Assembly: GCF_007474605.1 (NCBI RefSeq)
Contig: NZ_VHKL01000005.1
Coordinates: forward strand, 310,001-374,000
Direction: 5' to 3'
DNA length: 64,000 nucleotides
From: Rhodoligotrophos appendicifer
GTDB lineage: Bacteria; Pseudomonadota; Alphaproteobacteria; Rhizobiales; Im1
In this document: positions 58,772-64,000 of the stretch, in pieces
How positions within the stretch are numbered: position 1 is the stretch's first letter
How the letters are laid out: each line of letters starts with the position of its first letter
Notes under the pieces: generated by a model
Databases searched by the model: none
What the model was told of the DNA's origin: nothing
What the model saw: only the letters and a program-made list of their open reading frames with translations
Made by a program: the position numbers and the translations under genes

Positions 58772-59161
58772 GTGGAACTGCGCATCTTGAGCATCACCAT
58801 AGCGCGCGACTGGCAACAGCTTTACGAGCAGTTCTGGGCGCCCGAGGCGTTCCCTCTCTGGGCGAGTGGCCTGACTGGCTCCGAGTTGCGCCGGGATGGA
58901 GACGCCTGGATCGCGACCGGCCCCAACGGGCCTGTGCGTCTTCGCTTCACGGCTCACAATGCATTCGGCATCATGGACCATTACGTCGAGTTGGGCGATG
59001 GCGGCGAAATCTATGTGCCTTTGCGGATCATCCCGAACGGGGACGGCGCGGAGGTGATCTTCGTCCTCTATCGTCAGCCCGGCATGTCGGCGGAGCAATT
59101 CGCTGCCGATGCCGAATGGGTGGCCCGCGACCTGGAAGCCTTGAGGCGCCTGGCCGCCTGA
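58772..59161 (+). CDS. SRPBCC (START-like) superfamily protein
   Basis: A 129-residue single-domain protein of the SRPBCC fold, with a hydrophobic ligand cavity. It starts at a GTG and reads SITIARDWQQLYEQFWAPEAFPLWASG, a typical first strand and helices, given here in part as IARDWQQLYEQFWAPEAF. No catalytic residues can be assigned. It is divergent from the histidine kinase and convergent with thiF, 6 nt away. Confidence 0.72.
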   Translation: MELRILSITIARDWQQLYEQFWAPEAFPLWASGLTGSELRRDGDAWIATGPNGPVRLRFTAHNAFGIMDHYVELGDGGEIYVPLRIIPNGDGAEVIFVLYRQPGMSAEQFAADAEWVARDLEALRRLAA

Positions 59162-59167
59162 CGACGC

Positions 59168-60136
59168 TCACTCCGCCCCGGCGGCGAGCACCGTGACGTC
59201 GCCAAAGCCGCGGTCGCGCAGCAGGCGGGCGGCCTTGAAGGCCCGCACCCCGGTCCGGCAGCACAGGACCAGCCGCGCATCCCGGGGAAACTCGGCACCC
59301 GCGATATCCGCCGGCAGGATCCGGCGCGCACCCGCGACCGCGGGCACGGGCGCCTCGATCTCGTCGCGCAGTTCGATGATGAGGTCCGTCGGCCTGAGTT
59401 GCGAGCGCGAGACAAATCCCGGCGCCGTCGAGACGGGCTCCTCGGCGCCCAGGAACTGGAAGCCGCCGAAGCTCATGGTCTTGAGGTCGAGCGAGATCAG
59501 CCGGCCCAGCGGCGAGGGTGCATGGCCGAGCAGGATCTGAAGCGCCACATGCGCCTGCAGCGAGCCGATCGTCCCCACCGCGCTGCCCATGACGCCATTC
59601 TCGGCGCATGAGCCGATGCTGGACGGCATGTCCGGGAACACGGCTCGATAGGAGGGCGCGCCGCCACAGAACGCCCCCACATAGCCGCGCTGCTCCAGCA
59701 CCGAGGCCGAGACCAGGGGTACGCCGGCCGCAAAACAGGCGTCACTGAGGATATAGGTGACGGCGAGACTGTCGGCGGCATCCGCCACCAGGGTGATGTC
59801 CGCGAGTAGGTCCGTCACGGTCTCCGGTGTCAGCGCCGTCACATGCGCTTTGACCGTGATCTCCGGATTATAGCCAAGGATCCGGTCGCGGGCAGCAAGG
59901 GCTTTGGGCGCACCGAGATCCGCCATCGAGAACAAGGGCTGCCGATGCAGATTGCTGATCTCGACGCGGTCGTGATCCACGATGACGAGCCGGCCGACGC
60001 CGGCACCGGCCAGGGCCGGCAGCACATGCGAGCCGAGGCCGCCGGCCCCGATCACCAGGACGTTCGCCGCTCCGAGGCGGGTTTGACCATCGGTTCCGAT
60101 CTCGGGCAGCACGGTTTGGCGCATATAGCGGTTCAT
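59168..60136 (-). CDS. thiF: ThiF-type adenylyltransferase fused to a rhodanese domain
   Basis: An E1-like enzyme that adenylates the C-terminus of ThiS for sulfur transfer. The 322-residue product has the nucleotide motif VLVIGAGGLGSHVLPALAGAG (here GAGGLGSHVLPALAG, near residue 30), VDHDRVEISNLHRQPLF and the GGAP/CGG region near 160. Residues about 235-322 form a rhodanese domain with the active-site loop LVLCCRTGVRA (two Cys). MoeB/MOCS3-type proteins have the same architecture; the thi operon context favours thiamine synthesis. It is the last gene, overlapping thiE by 4 nt. Confidence 0.87.
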   Translation of the reverse strand: MNRYMRQTVLPEIGTDGQTRLGAANVLVIGAGGLGSHVLPALAGAGVGRLVIVDHDRVEISNLHRQPLFSMADLGAPKALAARDRILGYNPEITVKAHVTALTPETVTDLLADITLVADAADSLAVTYILSDACFAAGVPLVSASVLEQRGYVGAFCGGAPSYRAVFPDMPSSIGSCAENGVMGSAVGTIGSLQAHVALQILLGHAPSPLGRLISLDLKTMSFGGFQFLGAEEPVSTAPGFVSRSQLRPTDLIIELRDEIEAPVPAVAGARRILPADIAGAEFPRDARLVLCCRTGVRAFKAARLLRDRGFGDVTVLAAGAE

Positions 60137-60735
60137 GCTGCCGCCCGCGTTGCCGCGACCCAGTCCCGTGTGCGGCCTTCCGGGTCGTCATGGCGGAGGA
60201 TGTCCGTCACCACGGCGGCGCTGTCGGCTCCGGCCTTCAGAACCTGTTGCGCCCGCTCGGGCGTCAGGCCGCCAATGGCGACAAGCGGGATCGGCCCGAT
60301 CCGTCGCTTCCAGATCGCGAGCTTGTCCAGCCCCTGTGGCGCCCAGGCCATCTGCTTGAGCACGGTGGGAAAGATGGGACCCAGCGCGATGTAATCGGGC
60401 GCTAGGCGTAAGGCCCGCTCGAGCTCGGCGTCGTCATGGGTACTGATCCCGACGCGCACGCCTGCGCGCTTCAGGGCGCCCAGATCGGCCGTATCGAGAT
60501 CGCCCTGGCCGAGATGCACGAAATCGCAACCAGCATCGATCGCCTCGCGCCAGAAGTCATTTACGATCAGCTGCGCGCCGGCCGCCTGGCACAGCTCTTT
60601 CGCCGTCGCGATCTGGCGCAGGAGCGAAGCCTCATCCGCGTCCTTCACCCTGAGCTGGACGAGACGGACGCCCATGGGCAGGAGCCGCGGGAGCCATCCT
60701 GCATCGTCGATGATGAGATAGAAGGGATCCAGCAC
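60133..60735 (-). CDS. thiE: Thiamine phosphate synthase ThiE
   Basis: ThiE joins the pyrimidine and thiazole halves into thiamine phosphate. The 200-residue TIM-barrel protein has VRLVQLRVKDAD, QLIVNDFWREAIDAGCDFVHLGQGDLD, GISTHDDAEL, ALGPIFPTVLK and VAIGGLTPERAQQVLKAGADSAAVV. It starts 2 nt after the thiG stop and ends overlapping thiF. Confidence 0.92.
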   Translation of the reverse strand: MLDPFYLIIDDAGWLPRLLPMGVRLVQLRVKDADEASLLRQIATAKELCQAAGAQLIVNDFWREAIDAGCDFVHLGQGDLDTADLGALKRAGVRVGISTHDDAELERALRLAPDYIALGPIFPTVLKQMAWAPQGLDKLAIWKRRIGPIPLVAIGGLTPERAQQVLKAGADSAAVVTDILRHDDPEGRTRDWVAATRAAA

Positions 60736-60737
60736 CG

Positions 60738-61508
60738 TCAGCTCCGGAACGCTGTGCCGAGCATGGGGGTCGAGGCGGCTGCCATCTCCCGCACCTCGAT
60801 CGGATCGGCTTGGAAGCCGGCATGGCCCGCCTCGACGGCCAGCGCGAAGGCCGCGGCCATGGCGGCAGGATCGCCCGCCTTCGCCACGGCCGTATTGAGC
60901 AAGACGGCGTCGAAGCCGAGTTCCATCGCCTGCGCCGCGTGCGAGGGCAGTCCGAGCCCTGCATCGATCACGAGGGGGAGGTCGGGAAACCGGGCCCTCA
61001 GCGAGCGCAGCGCATAGACATTGTTGAGCCCGCGTCCCGAGCCGATCGGCGAGCCCCAGGGCATGAGCACTTCGCAGCCGGCGTCCAGGAGCCTGTCGGC
61101 GACGCTGAGGTCTTCCGTCGTATAGGGAAACACCTGAAAGCCCTCGTCAGTGAGCAGCTTTGCCGCCTCCACCAGGCCGAACACGTCCGGCTGCAGCGTG
61201 TCGTCGTCGCGGATCACCTCGAGCTTGATCCACGGCGTGCCGAACACCTCCCGGGCCATATGCGCCGTGGTCACGGCCTCCTTGGCCGAATGACAGCCGG
61301 CCGTATTCGGCAGGACGCGCACGCCCAGGCCGCGGATCAGTGTCCAGAAATCATGGCCCGCGCGTTGGTTCGAGGCCTCCCGGCGCAACGAGACCGTCAC
61401 CACCTCGCAAGCCGAGCGCCGCACCGCCTCCGCCAGGATGGCGGGGGAGGGATACTGCGCCGTGCCGAGGAACAGGCGGGATTTGAGCTCCGTCCCATAG
61501 ACCTTCAT
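60738..61508 (-). CDS. thiG: Thiazole synthase ThiG
   Basis: ThiG makes the thiazole ring from DXP, ThiS-thiocarboxylate and dehydroglycine. The 256-residue product has the start [20 protein letters not shown], the [18 protein letters not shown] segment, [16 protein letters not shown] (active-site Lys region), [16 protein letters not shown] and [15 protein letters not shown]. It lies 4 nt after thiS. Confidence 0.94.
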   Translation of the reverse strand: MKVYGTELKSRLFLGTAQYPSPAILAEAVRRSACEVVTVSLRREASNQRAGHDFWTLIRGLGVRVLPNTAGCHSAKEAVTTAHMAREVFGTPWIKLEVIRDDDTLQPDVFGLVEAAKLLTDEGFQVFPYTTEDLSVADRLLDAGCEVLMPWGSPIGSGRGLNNVYALRSLRARFPDLPLVIDAGLGLPSHAAQAMELGFDAVLLNTAVAKAGDPAAMAAAFALAVEAGHAGFQADPIEVREMAAASTPMLGTAFRS

Positions 61509-61512
61509 GGAT

Positions 61513-61710
61513 TTAGCCCCCTTGCATCGGCGTCAGCACCTCGACGCGGTCGCCGGCGGCCAGTTCCAGGTCCGCGCGTTGCCCCATGGGCACGAAGGCT
61601 TCGTTGACGGCAGTGGCAACGACGACCTCTCCATAGCCCAGCTCGAGCAGCAGGCCGGCAAGATCGGTGCTCGTGACTTCACGCGCGTCGCCGTTGATCG
61701 TGATCTTCAT
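61513..61710 (-). CDS. thiS: Sulfur carrier protein ThiS
   Basis: A 65-residue beta-grasp sulfur carrier. It ends in the required Gly-Gly (MQGG), which is adenylated by ThiF and converted to a thiocarboxylate. The start is inside the end of thiO (32-nt overlap), which couples translation. Confidence 0.93.
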   Translation of the reverse strand: MKITINGDAREVTSTDLAGLLLELGYGEVVVATAVNEAFVPMGQRADLELAAGDRVEVLTPMQGG

Positions 61711-62692
61711 CCATGACCTCTGGGAAGGAAGCGTTGTCGAGGATCACGGCCGCCGCCATCCGCGCCAGGGCAGGCGCCAGCAGGAAGCCGTGGCGATAGA
61801 GTCCGTTGACGAACACGGTCCGGTCGCGCACCCGGATCCGGGGCAGATTGTCCGGGAAGGCTGGCCGTGCATCGGTGCCGATCTCTAGGATTTCTGCCTC
61901 TGCGAAGGCCGGATGCAGGGCATAGGCGCTGTTCAACATCTCGACGAGCGAGCGCGCGGTGATCGTCTGCCGGTCGCTGCTTTCGATCATCGTGGCACCC
62001 AGCATGAACACCCCGTCACCCCGCGGCACCACATAGAAGGGAATGCGCGGATGCAGCAGCCGCACCGGGCGGGAAAGCTGCATCTCGGGGCAGCGGACCA
62101 GCAGCATCTCGCCCTTCACCCCGCGCAGATCGCCCAACACGTCACGGGCGGCGAGCCCGCGGCAATCGACCAGCCAGTCCGAGCCTGAACGTCGGCTGAG
62201 CCCGTCGGTGTCGAGATGGATCGGCACTCCGAGGGCGTGCAGCCGCGCCGCCAGCACCTGCACGGCACGGCGCGGGTCGAGATGGCTCTCGTCGCGGAAG
62301 AACAGGGCCCGCGAAAAGCGGCCTGCCAAGGCCGGCTCGATCTTGGCGATCTCGTCGGGACTGAGTGTCTCGAAGGCGCTGGTGCGGCGGCCGAAGCGGT
62401 CGAGTTCGGCGGCATCCCGCCGCTGCGCCACGACGAGGGTGCCGTGCGGGACGACGTCCGGCATGATCCGCGGCCAATAGTCCAGCGCCTCGCGCCCCAG
62501 CGACAGCACCAGCGGTTCGGCGCTTTCGCGTTCGCACCACGGCGCCAGCATGCCGCCCGCATAGCGCGAGCAAGAGGCGAGACCGAGGCTCGCGCCCCGC
62601 TCCACGACTTCGACGGCGGCGCCGCGCTCCGCGAGAGCGAGGGCGGTCGTCAGTCCGGCAACGCCTGCGCCGATCACAGTGATGGTCGTCAT
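61679..62692 (-). CDS. thiO: Glycine oxidase ThiO
   Basis: A flavoenzyme of the DAAO family that oxidises glycine to the imine used in thiazole synthesis. From the ATG at 62692 the product is 337 residues. The FAD motif TVIGAGVAGLTTALALAERGA is at the N-terminus (given in part), GGMLAPWCERE near residue 45, VVPRGDGVFMLGAT near 230, and the C-terminal NGLYRHGFLLAPALA near 300. GGAG precedes the start by 9 nt. A longer open frame upstream reads through the TPP riboswitch and is not coding. First gene of thiOSGEF. Confidence 0.92.
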   Translation of the reverse strand: MTTITVIGAGVAGLTTALALAERGAAVEVVERGASLGLASCSRYAGGMLAPWCERESAEPLVLSLGREALDYWPRIMPDVVPHGTLVVAQRRDAAELDRFGRRTSAFETLSPDEIAKIEPALAGRFSRALFFRDESHLDPRRAVQVLAARLHALGVPIHLDTDGLSRRSGSDWLVDCRGLAARDVLGDLRGVKGEMLLVRCPEMQLSRPVRLLHPRIPFYVVPRGDGVFMLGATMIESSDRQTITARSLVEMLNSAYALHPAFAEAEILEIGTDARPAFPDNLPRIRVRDRTVFVNGLYRHGFLLAPALARMAAAVILDNASFPEVMDEDHDQRRRA

Positions 62693-62754
62693 GGTCCACA
62701 CTCCGCCCGATGGGACGATGTCGAACTGGAGGGGGATGAGACGCCGAGGCAAGA

Positions 62755-62852
62755 TCCATCCCTTCGCCAGCTTGACCTGGATCAGGTTCGAAGGGTCGCC
62801 ATGTCGCGCTCGAAAGCGCCAATGGCCTCTCAGCCCCTGACGGGACTCCCCT
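62755..62852 (-). promoter_or_regulatory. TPP riboswitch (THI element) of the thi operon
   Basis: On the minus strand the conserved GGGG...CTGAGA (62833-62828) and GACCCTTCGAACCTGATC (62796-62780 region) segments are present with the closing AAGG/CCCC arms, as in THI-box riboswitches. The aptamer ends about 62 nt before the thiO ATG. No T-tract follows, so control is probably at translation, with CCCCCTCC (near 62732) able to mask the GGAG of thiO. Confidence 0.95.
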
Positions 62853-62939
62853 TGGATGGCCCGTGATACGCCGACCGAGCCCGTCCCGTCAAATGGTGTC
62901 CGGAGGCGCCTACTGCAAGCATGGTGGTGCAAGCTTGCT

Positions 62940-64000
62940 TCAGCTGCGCGGGAGAACTTCCCCGATCAGATCGTACTCTTCGCTGTCGATGACGCGGACG
63001 CGGTGGATGGATCCGACTTCGAGGTCCGGCTCGCCGGGCAGGAAGATATTCCCGTCGATCTCCGGTGCATCCCAGATGGTCCGGCCCACCGCTTCTTCCA
63101 TCTCGTCATCGATCGAATCGATGATGACGTCAATCTCGCGTCCCACCTTGGCGCGCATGACGGCGCCGCTGATCTCGGCTTGGGCGGCCATGAAGCGGTG
63201 CCAGCGTTCTTCCTTCACCTCCTCGGCCACGATCCCGGGCAGCATGTTCGCCGTGGCGCCGTCGACGGGTTCGTATTTGAAGCAGCCGACCCGTTCGAGC
63301 CGGGCCTCCTTCATCCAGTCCAGCAGGAACTCGAAATCCTCCTCCGTCTCGCCGGGAAACCCGACGATGAAGGTCGAGCGGATCGCCAGGTCGGGGCAGA
63401 TCTTGCGCCAGGCCTGCAGGCGCTCCAGCACCTTCACCTGGTTCGCCGGCCGGCGCATGTCCTTGAGGACCGTGGGGCTGGCATGTTGGAACGGAATGTC
63501 GAGATAGGGCAGGATCTTGCCGTCCGCCATCAGCGGGATCAGCCCGTCCACATGCGGATAGGGATAGACGTAATGCAGCCGGACCCAGGCGCCGAGTTCC
63601 CCCAGGGCGGTCGCCAGCGGCACGATCTTGGCCTCGAGTTCGCGTCCGCGGAACTTGCTCGTCGCATATTTGAGGTCGAGGCCGTAGGCGCTGGTGTCCT
63701 GCGAGATCACCAGCAGCTCCTTCACCCCGGCGCGCACCAGCTGCTCGGCCTCATACATGACATTCGCCGCCGGCCGGCTTTTCAGATCGCCGCGCAGGCT
63801 GGGGATGATGCAGAACGAGCAGCGGTTGTTGCAGCCCTCCGAGATCTTCAGATAGGCATAATGCCGCGGTGTCAGGCGCAGCCCCTCGGCCGGGACCAGA
63901 TCGACATAGGGGTCATGGACCGGCGGCACGGCCTCGTGCACTGCATGGACCACCGCCTCATATTGGTGCGGCCCCGTGATCGCCAGCACTTGCGGATGCG
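62940..64000 (-). CDS. rimO: Ribosomal protein S12 methylthiotransferase RimO (C-terminal part)
   Basis: RimO methylthiolates Asp88 of ribosomal protein S12 using radical SAM chemistry. About 353 residues are present; the N-terminal ~90, including most of the MTTase domain, lie beyond the right edge (the frame is open to the last base, [16 protein letters not shown]). The radical-SAM motif [20 protein letters not shown] has the CxxxCxxC cysteines. A C-terminal TRAM-like domain (about the last 70 residues) follows. PHQYEAVV and the [11 protein letters not shown] context favour RimO over MiaB. Confidence 0.94.
   Translation of the reverse strand, partial: HPQVLAITGPHQYEAVVHAVHEAVPPVHDPYVDLVPAEGLRLTPRHYAYLKISEGCNNRCSFCIIPSLRGDLKSRPAANVMYEAEQLVRAGVKELLVISQDTSAYGLDLKYATSKFRGRELEAKIVPLATALGELGAWVRLHYVYPYPHVDGLIPLMADGKILPYLDIPFQHASPTVLKDMRRPANQVKVLERLQAWRKICPDLAIRSTFIVGFPGETEEDFEFLLDWMKEARLERVGCFKYEPVDGATANMLPGIVAEEVKEERWHRFMAAQAEISGAVMRAKVGREIDVIIDSIDDEMEEAVGRTIWDAPEIDGNIFLPGEPDLEVGSIHRVRVIDSEEYDLIGEVLPRS

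Noticed and set aside
62693-62932. Upstream extension of thiO to an earlier start at 62932
   Set aside because: The extension would translate the TPP riboswitch, and the FAD-binding start MTTITVIGAG at 62692 is the natural N-terminus with GGAG upstream.

Overview
The window is GC-rich, gene-dense chromosomal DNA from an alphaproteobacterium, most likely of the order Hyphomicrobiales (Rhizobiales). The evidence is: a murC-murB-ddlB-ftsQ-ftsA ... ftsZ-bamD-recN-ligA cell-division block; a PhyR/NepR/EcfG general stress response locus with two GGAAC-N16-CGTT promoters; a two-piece, circularly permuted tmRNA gene; alpha-type SspB; and an AsmA protein of nearly 1,400 residues. Genus and species cannot be read from the sequence. 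No prophage, insertion sequence, CRISPR array, rRNA or tRNA was seen.

Layout. 1-5106: the end of murC, then murB, ddlB, ftsQ and ftsA (+), tightly packed. 5108-12026: a minus-strand block (putrescine/spermidine-type ABC transporter potD-potB-potC-potA, an FAD monooxygenase and a DUF3422 membrane protein) that separates ftsA from ftsZ. A 20-bp TetR/BetI-like palindrome lies before potD. 12406-19121: ftsZ, bamD, recN and ligA (+); lpxC, usually found between ftsZ and bamD, is absent. 19224-28594: an orphan solute-binding protein, prmA, a DUF1127 protein, aminopeptidase P, azlCD, a UvrD/PcrA helicase and a CLC exchanger. 28597-32916: thioesterase-pabB-pabC (-) and a D-lactate dehydrogenase (+). 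33114-37295: the giant AsmA protein. 37250-41551 (-): RHH protein, fumC, mepA, sspB, the ssrA (tmRNA) gene and a DUF4232 lipoprotein-like secreted protein. 41683-45611: thyA, osmC, serB, a miaA with a large insert, and an orphan HigA antitoxin. 45854-49547: the ilvB-ilvN-ilvC biosynthetic region with promoter, leader peptide and attenuator. 49581-54878: quinone oxidoreductase, trypsin-like lipoprotein, TPR-sulfotransferase and porin. 55270-58633: phyR, nepR, ecfG and an HWE histidine kinase. 59168-62852: TPP riboswitch and thiOSGEF. 62940-64000: the C-terminal part of rimO, cut by the window edge.

How the genes work together. Several neighbours form closed circuits. The tmRNA tags stalled proteins and the adjacent SspB delivers tagged proteins to ClpXP. 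PhyR, NepR, EcfG and the kinase form the partner-switching stress pathway, with both divergent transcripts starting at EcfG promoters. The ilv genes are controlled by a leader peptide containing Leu-Ile-Val-Val ahead of an intrinsic terminator. The thi operon is headed by a TPP riboswitch and carries a ThiF-rhodanese fusion that may supply its own sulfur chemistry. No clearly undescribed multi-gene system was found. The least expected features are the ftsA/ftsZ split, the ~120-codon insert in miaA, a terminator-like hairpin inside prmA that points toward the convergent DUF1127 gene, and the TolA-like tail of the AsmA protein.
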